A DNA stretch of 64,000 nucleotides from Streptomyces tardus (GCF_018101125.2 NZ_JAELVF020000001.1:3806722-3870721), one strand, 5' to 3'. Positions 26,757 to 35,481 are shown, counted from the first letter of the stretch. Numbers and translations are program-made. Notes: generated by a model from the letters alone, not told the origin.

Positions 26757-27151
26757 GTCACGAGGGGACGCTGATCCTTGACAGTGAAGGGCTCTCGAAG
26801 CTACTCGCCGACGACGAGCAGGTGGTGGCTCTGATCGCCGAGGCGCGCTCGCGCGGCATGGAGGTCGTGATCAGTGCGCTCACCATCATCGAGGCCGTCC
26901 ACTCGCGTACGAACAAGTCCCGCCTGAACTGGGTGCTCTCCGGTCTGCGGGTCGTCCCGGTGGGCGACGAGGAGGCGAGAGCGGCCTCGAAGCTGCTGAT
27001 GGGAGCAGGTTTGCACGGGCACAAGTACGCGATCGATGCGGCGGTCGCTGAGGCAGCGCTGCGCCAGCACCGCCCCGTGGTCATGTTGACCTCCGATATC
27101 GACGACATGGTCAAGCTCTGCGGCGGTCGGGTCCGGCTCGTGGCGGTCTGA
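26738..27151 (+). CDS. VapC-like PIN-domain toxin
   Basis: This 137-residue PIN-fold ribonuclease has the acidic residues expected for metal-dependent RNA cleavage in LILDSEGL, TIIEAVHS, KYAIDAAVAE and MLTSDIDDM. GTG 26738 lies inside the antitoxin gene, which couples their translation. A type II toxin-antitoxin pair at the edge of an island would favour its retention. The target RNA is unknown. Confidence 0.82.
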   Translation: MARRRLSHEGTLILDSEGLSKLLADDEQVVALIAEARSRGMEVVISALTIIEAVHSRTNKSRLNWVLSGLRVVPVGDEEARAASKLLMGAGLHGHKYAIDAAVAEAALRQHRPVVMLTSDIDDMVKLCGGRVRLVAV

Positions 27152-27573
27152 CTTCCCCTGTCCGCGGTGTGACAGGGCAGTGTTCGATAGGGTCAGGTGA
27201 AATTCACAGGTGAGGTGCTGATCGTCGCTTTGCTGCCTTTCGACGGGCGGTCAGGGCGTGGCGGTGGAACTGCAAGTATTCGGCGGATCCCCGGTTTCGG
27301 TATCCGGGGATCCGCCGCTATGTTGCGGCAGGGAGATCAACAGTCCCGGACATGATCATGGTGACGATCTTCAGCCTCGACCGCGCCGCCGGAGTGGCCC
27401 CAGTCGGACACAGTTACCGCGAAGAGGCGGCGCCCTGGTTGGCCGTTACCCTCGCCCCCGACCCGCAGGATCGATCGTGACCGGCAGTACGGTCGGCAGG
27501 CCGGATACGCCGCGCCGCGAGCCGGATCGCGACCGCGGCAGTGGCGACGACAAAATCAGTAACACGCAGGAGG
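27152..27573. other. Intergenic stretch without a supported gene
   Basis: The only clear structure is a 14-bp-stem hairpin at 27281-27317 (see terminator). Frames here lack ribosome sites and recognisable domains. Confidence 0.5.
27281..27317 (+). terminator. Hairpin downstream of the toxin-antitoxin pair
   Basis: CGGCGGATCCCCGG at 27281-27294 pairs perfectly with 27304-27317 around a 9-base loop, 130 bases after the toxin stop. Confidence 0.65.
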
Positions 27574-27891
27574 TCAGCGGCTCTGAGCCGTCGGCTTCTT
27601 CTCTCGGGTTCCTTCGATGGTGACGCCGTTCCAGAAGGCAACGTGGTTCTTGATGCGGCGGGCGAGTGGGCTGGGGTGCGGGTAGTACCAGGCGGCGTCC
27701 GGGCTGGTGACGCCGTCGACGGACACGGAATAGTAGCGGGCGACGCCCTTCCACGGGCACAGCGACTTGGTCGGGCTGTCGGTGAAGTACTCGCGTTTGA
27801 GGGAGTCGGGCGGGAAGTAGTCGTTGCCTTCCACACGCTTGGTGCGGGGGGTTTCGGCGATGACGACGCCGTTGAAGATCGCTCGCATCAT
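27574..27891 (-). CDS. DUF427 domain protein
   Basis: This 105-residue protein is a single DUF427 domain: MRAIFNGVVIAETPRT, YFPPDSLKREYFTDS, CPWKGVARYYSV and AAWYYPHPSPLARRIKNHVA. AAGGAG at 27904-27909 supports the ATG pair at 27886-27891. The Cys-Pro-Trp motif is conserved in the family, and the biochemical role is unknown. Confidence 0.88.
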   Translation of the reverse strand: MMRAIFNGVVIAETPRTKRVEGNDYFPPDSLKREYFTDSPTKSLCPWKGVARYYSVSVDGVTSPDAAWYYPHPSPLARRIKNHVAFWNGVTIEGTREKKPTAQSR

Positions 27892-28053
27892 GACTGCTCG
27901 CGCTCCTTTTACTGGGGGGCGTTACGGAAACCCGGTGGGTCGAGGCCGGGCTTCCGTTTCACAGCGCGGGTTGTGGAAGACAGCCGTGCCTTCGCCGGGT
28001 TCCCTTTCTGTAAGGCCCGTCCGGGCCGTTGTGAGCAGATGGAGGGAACACAG

Positions 28054-28602
28054 ATGTCCAGGATTCCGGTACACACGGTCGACAGTGCTCCGGATCAGAG
28101 CCGCGAGGCGCTGCGGGTGCTGGAGAAGCGTTTCGGAAAGCTGCTCAACATCCATGCGGAGATGGCGCATTCGCCGGTGGTGCTGGCAGCGTACGCAGCG
28201 ATGACCGACGCGATCGCGGAGCACGGCACCTTCGACGCCCGTACGCGGGAGGCAATCGCGCTGGCGGTCGGCGCGGTCGACCACTGCGACTACTGCCAGT
28301 CCGCCCACACGATGGCGGGCAAGGCGGCCGGGCTGAGCGAGGAGCAGACCGTGGCCATCCGCCGCGGCGAGGTCGACTTCGATCCGAAGCTGGCCGCGCT
28401 GGTCGGCGTCGTACGCGAGATCGCGTCCGAGGTCGGGGAGGTGGACGATGCGACGTGGCAACGGGGTCTGGATGCGGGGTGGAGTGATGTGGAGCTGACC
28501 GAGGCGTTCGCGCATGTGGTGGCGAACCTGTTCACGAACTACTTCAACCACTACGCCCGTACCGAGCTGGACGTTCCGCCGGCTCCTGGTCTTCCGGGCT
28601 GA
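28054..28602 (+). CDS. AhpD-like carboxymuconolactone decarboxylase family protein
   Basis: This 182-residue AhpD-fold protein carries the redox motif DHCDYCQSAHT (C-X2-C then His). The typical ARTREAIALAV helix stands before it. GGAGGGA at 28041-28047 precedes ATG 28054. The role is probably thiol-dependent peroxidase or electron transfer. Its 3' end overlaps the convergent MerT-like gene by 59 bp, an unusually long tail-to-tail overlap. Confidence 0.88.
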   Translation: MSRIPVHTVDSAPDQSREALRVLEKRFGKLLNIHAEMAHSPVVLAAYAAMTDAIAEHGTFDARTREAIALAVGAVDHCDYCQSAHTMAGKAAGLSEEQTVAIRRGEVDFDPKLAALVGVVREIASEVGEVDDATWQRGLDAGWSDVELTEAFAHVVANLFTNYFNHYARTELDVPPAPGLPG

Positions 28603-28843
28603 ACGGGGGCGGGCAGCAGGCGCCGCGGTCCAGGCGACGGCGGCGGACGAGCAGGCCGACCGCGGCGACCACCACGGCGGTGGCCGCCGCGATGGTCCAG
28701 AAGTCGTGCAGGAGATCGCCGAGGGCGCCGAGCGCACCGCCGGCCAGCAGAACCGGTCCGGCGCAGCAGGCCACCATCACCAGGCCGGCGCCCCCGGCGG
28801 CCAGTGCACCGGTCGGCCGGGGCGGTTTGCCGGTGTCGGTCAT
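28544..28843 (-). CDS. MerT-like mercuric transport membrane protein
   Basis: This 99-residue protein has two membrane segments. The first carries a paired cysteine (LVMVACCAGPVLLAGGALGALG), like the metal-relay CC of MerT helix 1. A second CC lies near the C-terminal side (RGACCPPP). ATG 28843 overlaps the merR stop (ATGA), so it is the second gene of the regulator operon, as in the S. lividans mer locus. It presumably brings Hg(II) to the reductase. It is too short for full MerT, and MerC-like is possible. Confidence 0.7.
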   Translation of the reverse strand: MTDTGKPPRPTGALAAGGAGLVMVACCAGPVLLAGGALGALGDLLHDFWTIAAATAVVVAAVGLLVRRRRLDRGACCPPPFSPEDQEPAERPARYGRSG

Positions 28844-29226
28844 CGCGAGTCGTCTCCTTGAGGGCTGGCCGGGTCGATGCGGGGGCAGCAGGTCAGGGTG
28901 GCGTTGTCGGCGGCCAGCGCGCGGGCGAGGAGGACCAGGTCGGCGACGCGGGGGTCACCGACGGAGTAGAGCAGCCGGCGGCCGTCGCGGCGGGCGGTCA
29001 CGTAGCCGCAGTCGGTGAGGCAGGACAGGTGGACCGACACCCTGGGCTGGGAGATCTGGGCATGGGTGACGCACTCGGCGGTGGTGCGCTCGCCGCCGAG
29101 TATGAACTCCAGCAGTTTCAGCCGGGTGGGATCGGCCAGCGCCCGGAAGAACGTGGCCACTGTGTCCGTGTGCGGGCAGGTTCCCGCCGAGGCGGCCGGT
29201 GGGGCCGGAGTGGGGCGCTGGAGCAT
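28840..29226 (-). CDS. merR: ArsR/SmtB-type mercury regulator MerR
   Basis: This 128-residue ArsR-family repressor has TDTVATFFRALADPTRLKLL, a recognition helix in AQISQPRVSVHLSCL and a wing in YVTARRDGRRLLYSVGDP. Cysteines at CPHTD, the recognition region and TCCPRID could bind Hg(II). Streptomyces mer regulators are ArsR-type proteins despite the name. I chose ATG 29226 because the open frame further upstream runs into the operator. Divergence from merA and the two dyads between them support the assignment. Confidence 0.85.
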   Translation of the reverse strand: MLQRPTPAPPAASAGTCPHTDTVATFFRALADPTRLKLLEFILGGERTTAECVTHAQISQPRVSVHLSCLTDCGYVTARRDGRRLLYSVGDPRVADLVLLARALAADNATLTCCPRIDPASPQGDDSR

Positions 29227-29248
29227 GTGGGGGGCCTTCGCGTAGTGA

Positions 29249-29270
29249 ACTATTCGCTTACCCGAATAGT
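29249..29270. promoter_or_regulatory. MerR operator 1
   Basis: ACTATTCG-CTTACC-CGAATAGT is a perfect 8-bp inverted repeat with a 6-base spacer, 23 bases upstream of merR. It is nearly the reverse complement of operator 2. Confidence 0.8.
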
Positions 29271-29283
29271 ATGGCACTCTTGA

Positions 29284-29305
29284 CCTATCCGGGTAAGCGA
29301 ATAGG
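29284..29305. promoter_or_regulatory. MerR operator 2
   Basis: CCTATCCG-GGTAAG-CGAATAGG is an 8-bp inverted repeat with one mismatch and the same 6-base spacer, 41 bases before merA. The 35-bp offset from operator 1 places the two dimers on nearly the same helix face for divergent control. Confidence 0.8.
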
Positions 29306-29345
29306 CGGGTCGATGCAGGGACGGCCCGGGAAGAGGGGCGGCGCC

Positions 29346-30770
29346 ATGGCAGGTGCGGACGCCAGTTTCGACCTGGCGGTCATCGGTTCCGGGTCGGCGG
29401 CCTTCGCCGCCGCCATCGCCGCGACCGGCAAAGGGAAGCGCGTGGTCGTGATCGAGCGCGGCACCGTCGGCGGCACCTGTGTCAACGTCGGATGTGTGCC
29501 CTCCAAGGCGCTGCTGGCCGCCGCCGCGGCCCGGCACACCGGCCAGGTGGCGGGAGATTTCCCCGGCCTGGCCGCCCAGGACCTTCCGGTCGCCTTCCCC
29601 GCTCTGATCGGCGGGAAGAACGCGCTGGTCAAGGCGCTGCGGGCCCAGAAGTACACCGGTCTCGCGGACGGGTACGGCTGGCGGATCATGCGCGGCAGCG
29701 CCTCCTTCGGCGGGGACGCCGACCGCCCGGTCCTGCGCGTCGCGTCCGAGGACGGCGACGAGGCGTGGATCGAGGCCACGCACTATCTGATCGCCACGGG
29801 CGCCGCCCCGTGGGTGCCGGCCGTGGAAGGGCTGGAGCAGGCCGGGTACCTGACCTCCACCAGCGCGATGGAGCTCGGCCGACTCCCTGAATCCATGGTC
29901 GTGGTGGGCGGCAACGCGGTGGGTCTGGAGCAGGCCCAGCTCTTCTCCCGGCTCGGCACGCGGGTCACCATCGTCGAGGCGCGGGAACGGCTCGCCCCGT
30001 TCGAGGAACCGGAGGTCTCCACCGCGATTGAGGACGTCTTCGCCGACGAGGGCATCACGGTCCGCACCGGCACCACGGTCACCGTCGTCCGACGCGACAC
30101 GGACGGCTATGCGCTGGCCACCACGGCCGAGGGACTGCGGGCCGAGCAGCTCCTGATGGCGACGGGGCGTCGTCCCGTCACTACCGGCCTGAATCTTGAG
30201 CGGGTCGCTGTGAAGAGCGGTGCGCTGGGCGAGGTGGTCGTGGACGAGCAGTCACGTACCACGCATCCGAGGATCTGGGCCGCCGGGGATGTCACCGGCC
30301 AGGCCCAGTTCGTCTATCTGGCCGCTGCGCAGGGCGCGTTGGTCGCTGACGCCGCCTTCGACGGTTCGAGGCGGTCGCTGGACTATGCGACCCTGCCCCG
30401 GGTCACGTTCACCAGCCCCGCCCTGGCCTCAGTCGGTATGACCGACGCCCAGGCAGCCGAGGCCGGCATCGACTGCGACTGCCGAACGCTGCCGCTGGCG
30501 CACGTGCCCCGGGCGCTGGTCGACCGGGACATCCGCGGTCTGGTGAAGATCGTCGCCGAGGCGGGCACCGGCCGCGTGCTCGGCGTGCATGCTGTCGCCG
30601 AGGGCGCCGGAGACCTTGTCACTGCCGCTACGTACGCGATCAGCGGGGGGATGACCGTCGACCAGCTGGCGCGCACCTGGGCGCCGTATCTGACCATGGC
30701 CGAGGCCCTCAAGCTCGCCGCGCAGACTTTCACGCGCGATGTGGACAGGTTGTCCTGCTGCGCCGAGTGA
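29346..30770 (+). CDS. merA: Mercuric reductase MerA
   Basis: This 474-residue FAD disulfide oxidoreductase reduces Hg(II) to Hg(0) with NADPH. It shows the FAD-binding GSGSAAFAAAIAA, the redox pair C45/C50 in GGTCVNVGCVPSK and the diagnostic C-terminal cysteine pair C471/C472 in LSCCAE. There is no N-terminal heavy-metal-associated domain. ATG 29346 has GAGGGG upstream; in-frame ATG 29313 is possible. No merB follows, so organomercurials are not predicted to be handled here. Confidence 0.95.
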   Translation: MAGADASFDLAVIGSGSAAFAAAIAATGKGKRVVVIERGTVGGTCVNVGCVPSKALLAAAAARHTGQVAGDFPGLAAQDLPVAFPALIGGKNALVKALRAQKYTGLADGYGWRIMRGSASFGGDADRPVLRVASEDGDEAWIEATHYLIATGAAPWVPAVEGLEQAGYLTSTSAMELGRLPESMVVVGGNAVGLEQAQLFSRLGTRVTIVEARERLAPFEEPEVSTAIEDVFADEGITVRTGTTVTVVRRDTDGYALATTAEGLRAEQLLMATGRRPVTTGLNLERVAVKSGALGEVVVDEQSRTTHPRIWAAGDVTGQAQFVYLAAAQGALVADAAFDGSRRSLDYATLPRVTFTSPALASVGMTDAQAAEAGIDCDCRTLPLAHVPRALVDRDIRGLVKIVAEAGTGRVLGVHAVAEGAGDLVTAATYAISGGMTVDQLARTWAPYLTMAEALKLAAQTFTRDVDRLSCCAE

Positions 30771-30858
30771 GCAAGGTCGGCACCTGGTGGTCTATCGGGT
30801 GGGCTGCGCGGGCCGGTTGACGGCCAGGCCAAGGCGATTGCCCTGGCCGACGGCGCGC

Positions 30859-30884
30859 CCCGGCATCACCGCGATGATGCCGGG
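30859..30884 (+). terminator. Terminator after merA
   Basis: CCCGGCATCA and TGATGCCGGG form a perfect 10-bp stem with a 6-base loop 88 bases beyond merA. The rest of the 270-base gap to the next gene shows nothing else. Confidence 0.65.
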
Positions 30885-31043
30885 ATTGAAGGGGGAAACG
30901 ATGAGGTGCTGACGAGCGATGCCGCTGCGCATGCCTGCGGGTGACCTCCCAGTGCCTACGTCCTCGCAACGCTCCGCAAGCCATCGACTGCCCCGCAGGT
31001 ACCCGCGGAACAGCGGATGCCCTCATACCGCGATGGCTTCGAG

Positions 31044-31757
31044 CTATCCGCCCTCGTCGCGCAGCCGGTCCGGATCGAGAACGGTGATGCGGCCCCGACC
31101 CAGCCGCAGCAGGCCCCGGTCGGCCAGTTCACGCAGCACCTTGGTGACCGTCTCGCGGGACGTGCCGGCCAGGGCGGCCACCTGCTCATGGGTGAGTGTG
31201 ACCTGTGGATGTGAGGCCAAGGGGCGCAGTGTCCGGGACGGTGCCTGCGCGGGGATGAGGGTGATCAGGGTGCAGGCGACACGCTGGGCGACGGACTTGA
31301 AGACCGTGTCGGACAGGCGTTGTTCGAGGTCGCCGAGACGGCGGCCGAGGATCGCGGTGATCCGTGCGGCGATCCTGGGATCCGAGAGCAGCAGCCGGTG
31401 AACGTCGTCGCGGCTCATCACGCACACGGTGACGTCGTCGAGGGCCTCGGCGTAGTTGCCGTACATGCGCTGCCCGAGCAGTACCATCTCGCCGAAGATC
31501 GTGCCGGGGTTGATGATCGCCGTGGTCAGGGCGCGGCCCTCGGCGGAGACGCGGAAGATGCGGATGCGTCCGCGCTTGAGGATGAACAGCACCTCGGACA
31601 TCTGGGGCGGGGAGTAGAGGATCTCGCCTGCTGTGTAGGTCTTCATCGGGGCGGCTTCCGCGATGGCCGCCATCTCCGGCTCGCTCAGGTCGCAGAAGAT
31701 GTCCACCTCGGACAGGCACCACGTGCGGTCGGCGTCGTCATGGTGATTCTCGCGCAT
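31044..31757 (-). CDS. Crp/Fnr family regulator
   Basis: This 237-residue protein has a cyclic-nucleotide-binding-like beta barrel (about residues 18-130: YTAGEILYSPPQMSEVLFILKRG, GTIFGEMVLLGQ) and a Crp-type helix-turn-helix (about 165-230: VTLTHEQVAALAGTSRETVTKVLREL). The sequence lacks an Fnr-type cysteine cluster. ATG 31757 starts the conserved region. It lies between the mercury module and the arsenic cluster, so it could control either. The 230 bases upstream hold no gene. Confidence 0.88.
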   Translation of the reverse strand: MRENHHDDADRTWCLSEVDIFCDLSEPEMAAIAEAAPMKTYTAGEILYSPPQMSEVLFILKRGRIRIFRVSAEGRALTTAIINPGTIFGEMVLLGQRMYGNYAEALDDVTVCVMSRDDVHRLLLSDPRIAARITAILGRRLGDLEQRLSDTVFKSVAQRVACTLITLIPAQAPSRTLRPLASHPQVTLTHEQVAALAGTSRETVTKVLRELADRGLLRLGRGRITVLDPDRLRDEGG

Positions 31758-31987
31758 GCGGCCTATGTCCTCGCGTCGGCCCGGGGCCCAGGGCGGTGGT
31801 GCCGCACCCCAGGGCGGGTCCGCCAGGGCGTCGGCCCCCTCAGCCAGACAATAGGGCACCTGTCCGTCGATAGGGACGTCTGTGCTCTCCTGTGCTCCTG
31901 CGGGCGGAAGAGATCCCTCCGGTGGAGCACCCCGGGGCGGAGGCGCGCCCGGGGTGCCTGCTGACTCCGGCGGTGTGCGTCCCATAC

Positions 31988-32470
31988 TCAGGCCGACCCT
32001 GTGCGCTTCTTGCCCATCATCGAGGCGATGAAGGCAAACGCGAGTCCGAGCAGCAGACCGAAGACGAGATGAGCGCCGAAGCTGGAGCTGGTGACGTCGT
32101 TCCACTCGAAGACCGGCATGCCCATGTTCGCGGGCATGATCCACATCGCTCCGATCAGCCAGGCCACGACTCCGAACCCCAGCCCGAGCACGGCTGCGGG
32201 CACCAGCTTCTGGGCGTAGCTGCCCAGAAGTGCGCCGAAGGCCAGGCCGAAGGAGACGGCGATGGCCAGGTGGATGAGCCAGCCCGCGACGGCGTTCGTC
32301 GAGCCCAGCAGTCCAGCGACCATCGTGATCATCGCGGTGTCCATCATCGGCCGGGAGACGGACATCCAGATGCCCATGCCGATGCCGCCCACGACACCAG
32401 CCGCGGCGCCCCAGGCGGCATGCAGGGGGATGACGGCGGCTCTCGGGGATACTTGCATGGTGGTTGTCAT
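31988..32470 (-). CDS. Four-helix membrane protein of unknown function
   Basis: This 160-residue protein has four hydrophobic segments (about residues 17-35, 58-84, 90-112 and 130-152), the third rich in Met/Gly (VVAWLIGAMWIMPANMGMPV). Charged residues are few, and the tail is basic (MMGKKRTGSA). The Met-rich loop could bind soft metals, which is only a suggestion. A similar Met-containing membrane protein lies at 61060-61800. Confidence 0.7.
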   Translation of the reverse strand: MTTTMQVSPRAAVIPLHAAWGAAAGVVGGIGMGIWMSVSRPMMDTAMITMVAGLLGSTNAVAGWLIHLAIAVSFGLAFGALLGSYAQKLVPAAVLGLGFGVVAWLIGAMWIMPANMGMPVFEWNDVTSSSFGAHLVFGLLLGLAFAFIASMMGKKRTGSA

Positions 32471-32552
32471 GGTGTACGACCTCTCTGCCTGCGCGTGTCT
32501 TCCTTCCTGGCCGACGCTAGAACCAGTGCATCGGGAAGGTATGTGACCGCGC

Positions 32553-33737
32553 TTACGTACCGGCAGGTAGAAGCTCTGATTCTTCGGCGTACGCGGCGGC
32601 GAGCTGGTCGATCTGCTCGTAGCCGGTGCGCAGCAGGAAGGTGTTGAGGCGGCCGTAGGACTTGGCGCCCAGGATGAAGAAGTGCGGTTCGGGGTTACGC
32701 AGGGCGTCGATGCCGACGGACGGCTGGGCGAGGCAGTCGCCGCCCGCGGAGCCGAGGAGGGCGGCGGAGAGGTTCATGGGGGCGCCGGTGGCGTAGCACT
32801 CGTGGACCTGCAACTGCCGATAGAGGGCAGCGTCGCCCGTATACCCGGTCAGCGCCACGACGTGGTCGCAGACGACCTCGCGCGGGCCGTCGGCGGTGGC
32901 AAGAGAGGCGCGTACCTGGTCGTCGGCGGGGTGCAGGGCCTGGACGTGGGCGCCCGTGTGGACGGTCATGCGGTCGTTGACACCGTCGGCGAGGGCGCGG
33001 GAGGTGTCCACGAGGTGCTGACGGCCGGGCAGAGTGTCGTCGGGTACGGCGCCCCAGTCGGGTTCCGGGCTGCGCACCGCCCACTCGACGCGGGTGCCGG
33101 GCAGGGCGGCCAGGTCGCGGGCCGCGGTCTGGGCGGATTTGCCGGCACCGACGAGTAGGACGGTTCCGGCCCAGCGGGCAGGGTCGCGGGTGTCCGGGAC
33201 GGTGCGGGTGATGTGGTCGGCGAGGGCGCGTTCGCCGGGGGCGGGGATACCGCCGGGGCCCAGGGTGTTGGGGTGGGAGTAGGTGCCGGTGCAGTCCAGG
33301 ACGAGGTCGGCCTCCGCGGTGTCCTCGCCGTCGGGGGTGTCGAGCAGGAGGGTGAAGGGGGCGGCGGCGCGGGTGCCGGTGCCGATCTGCTCGTGTTTGA
33401 GCAGGCCGGTGCGGGCGATGGCGGCCACGCGGGTGCGGTAGCGGATGCGGCCTTCGAGGGCGGGCAGGGCGGCGACCGGGTCGAGCAGGCGGGTGGCCAG
33501 TTCGGTCCCGGTGGGGCAGTCGTCCCCGGTCGGGGCGTACGGCAGGTGGGCCCTCATCCGGTGGGAGACGTTGAGGTTCCACGGGGTGAAGAGCCGGACG
33601 TGGCCCCAGGCCCGTACGTGGGCGGCGACGGTGTCCGCTGCCTCGTAGACGGTGAACGGCCATCCGGCGTCGGAGCAGGCGAGGGCGGCGTCGAGGCCGA
33701 CGGGCCCGGCGCCGAGGATCGCGACGTGTCGCTGCAT
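32553..33737 (-). CDS. FAD/NAD(P)-dependent oxidoreductase (flavin monooxygenase-like)
   Basis: This 394-residue flavoprotein has two Rossmann motifs: FAD binding at the N-terminus (VAILGAGPVGLDAALACSDAG) and NAD(P) binding near residue 195 (GTVLLVGAGKSAQTAARDLA). The layout resembles class B flavin monooxygenases and the ArsO-type enzymes of Streptomyces arsenic loci. AAGGAAG precedes ATG 33737. It is the last gene of the minus-strand arsenic-linked run. I infer oxidation or hydroxylation of an organoarsenic intermediate, without direct evidence. Confidence 0.75.
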   Translation of the reverse strand: MQRHVAILGAGPVGLDAALACSDAGWPFTVYEAADTVAAHVRAWGHVRLFTPWNLNVSHRMRAHLPYAPTGDDCPTGTELATRLLDPVAALPALEGRIRYRTRVAAIARTGLLKHEQIGTGTRAAAPFTLLLDTPDGEDTAEADLVLDCTGTYSHPNTLGPGGIPAPGERALADHITRTVPDTRDPARWAGTVLLVGAGKSAQTAARDLAALPGTRVEWAVRSPEPDWGAVPDDTLPGRQHLVDTSRALADGVNDRMTVHTGAHVQALHPADDQVRASLATADGPREVVCDHVVALTGYTGDAALYRQLQVHECYATGAPMNLSAALLGSAGGDCLAQPSVGIDALRNPEPHFFILGAKSYGRLNTFLLRTGYEQIDQLAAAYAEESELLPAGT

Positions 33738-33759
33738 GGTGGACTTCCTTCCGGAGAGG

Positions 33760-35436
33760 TCAGATGGCGCAGTGGACGGGGCGGGGCAGGGTGCCGTCGG
33801 TGAGGCGGGCGGTGAAGAACCTTTCGGTGACGAGCTGTTGACCCGTGGCGAGCGGGGTGCCGGCGGGTGCGAGGTGCAGGTCGGGGCTGGTGCCGAGGTC
33901 GGCTCCAGCCGGGTGCCAGTGCAAGCCGTCGGCGGTGACGGTCAGTTCGGGGATGCTGGAGTCCTCGCCGATCTCCACGCCGGTGTCGGAGAAGCCGCGC
34001 CGCAGCAGCGGGCGTACGGCGAAGTGGTCGGCGGGCAGGCCGAGTCCGGCCAGCAGCTCGGCGACCGCGGGGACCTCGTGCGTGTTCTCCGGGGTCTCGG
34101 TGAGGGCGACGCGCGGGGGCAGGCCGAGGTCGATCAGGTGGCGGATGCCGTCGAGGGTGCGCTGCCAGGAGCCGGCGCCGCGGTGGAGGTCGTGGGTGTG
34201 GGCGGTGGCGCCGTCCAGGGAGGTCTGGACGGTGAGTTTGCGGTCGGCCAGGTCCGCGAGGTCGGCGGCGCGGCGGCCCCGCAGCAGCATCGCGTTGGTC
34301 ATCACGACGGTGGGCAGCTGGGCGGAGGCGTGGTCGAGGAGGGCGACGATGTCAGGGTGCAGGAAGGGCTCGCCGCCGGTGAGGTACAGCTCGGTGAACC
34401 CCGCCTGTACGGCCTCATCGACGAGGGCGTGGAAGGTGTCGGTGGGCAGGGTGCGGGGCGCGGCCTTCGGGGAGGAGGCGACGGCGCAGTAGTCGCAGGC
34501 CAGGTTGCAGTGGAAGTTGGTGTAGATCCACAGTCGGGACGGGAAGTACGCCGTGCCGAAGAGGGGCACGACCGGACGCTCGCCCGCCAGGGCATCGGTG
34601 GTCGTCTCGCCCCAGCCGTCGTTCGCGGGGCGGAAGCCGGAGGGCAGGGTGGAGCGGTAGAGGTGGTAACGGCCGCGGGAGCGCTCGCGTGGCGGCAGGA
34701 TTTCCAGGCAGGTGGTCCACCAGCCGGTTTCGATGGTCTCGGCGAAGATCTCGGGCAGCCCCGCGGCGTGCATCGAGCGGGCCTGTGCCTGCCAGTCGTA
34801 CGCGAGCGGGATCAGCTCGGCCGTGACCGGCCCGTCGGACAGGTCGAGGATCGCGTACCAGACCTCGCGGCGGCCGTCGTTGGCGGGTTTGCCGAGCACG
34901 CCGACGTTGACGGCGAGGGTGTCGCCGATGCGCCGCTGCCAGGGCAGGCCGCTGTGGGTGCACAGGACGACATCGGCGCCGGACGCCTCCGCTCGCAGGC
35001 GGTGCTGCTCCTCGGGCAGCGACTCCCACCAGAAGTCGTTCAGGGCCAGGGTCGAGCCGTGGACCATGTGGATGTCGACGCCGTCGATCGTCTCCCGGCG
35101 TTCGGTGGGCAGGGTGCCCATCCAGGCGGCGAAGTCGCGGTGGGGGGTGGCGAGCGTGTGGTCGTAGATCAGCTGGGCGTACTCATTGTCCTTCGGGTCG
35201 CGGTAACCGCAGCCGCAGTCGGTGTCGCCGCGGGCGATGGCCACGTCGTAGTTTCCGGCGACGCACTCGACTGCGTTGTCGGTGAGGATCGGCCACAGGG
35301 CATCGATGTCGGCGCCGAAGCCGCCGAGGTCGCCCAGGCAGAACAGCCGCTCGGCACCCCGGGCGCGGGCGTCGTCGACGAATGCCTGGAGAGCGTACGG
35401 GTTTCCGTAGGGCCCTCCGCAGACTGCGATGCGCAT
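33760..35436 (-). CDS. Metallophosphoesterase-radical SAM fusion protein
   Basis: This 558-residue protein has two parts. Residues 1-215 resemble calcineurin-like phosphoesterases (CLGDLGGFGADIDALWPIL, CVAGNYDVAIA, MVHGST with H126, CTHSGLPW). However, the first metal motif DxH is replaced (GGPYGN at 7-12) and the GNHD histidine is Tyr (GNYD, 61-64). Residues 300-558 form a radical SAM domain with the cluster motif CNLACDYC (C310, C314, C317) and GGEPFLHPD. ATG 35436 has GGAG eight bases upstream. The neighbours suggest a step in organoarsenic metabolism. The reaction is unknown. Confidence 0.82.
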   Translation of the reverse strand: MRIAVCGGPYGNPYALQAFVDDARARGAERLFCLGDLGGFGADIDALWPILTDNAVECVAGNYDVAIARGDTDCGCGYRDPKDNEYAQLIYDHTLATPHRDFAAWMGTLPTERRETIDGVDIHMVHGSTLALNDFWWESLPEEQHRLRAEASGADVVLCTHSGLPWQRRIGDTLAVNVGVLGKPANDGRREVWYAILDLSDGPVTAELIPLAYDWQAQARSMHAAGLPEIFAETIETGWWTTCLEILPPRERSRGRYHLYRSTLPSGFRPANDGWGETTTDALAGERPVVPLFGTAYFPSRLWIYTNFHCNLACDYCAVASSPKAAPRTLPTDTFHALVDEAVQAGFTELYLTGGEPFLHPDIVALLDHASAQLPTVVMTNAMLLRGRRAADLADLADRKLTVQTSLDGATAHTHDLHRGAGSWQRTLDGIRHLIDLGLPPRVALTETPENTHEVPAVAELLAGLGLPADHFAVRPLLRRGFSDTGVEIGEDSSIPELTVTADGLHWHPAGADLGTSPDLHLAPAGTPLATGQQLVTERFFTARLTDGTLPRPVHCAI

Positions 35437-35481
35437 GAAGTCGGTCTCCAATGTGTCGAAGAGAGAGGGGGAGGGTGTCGC

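Noticed and set aside
29346..30770. Presence of merB (organomercurial lyase) after merA
   Set aside because: No gene follows merA before the convergent Crp-type gene. Only a terminator hairpin is present.
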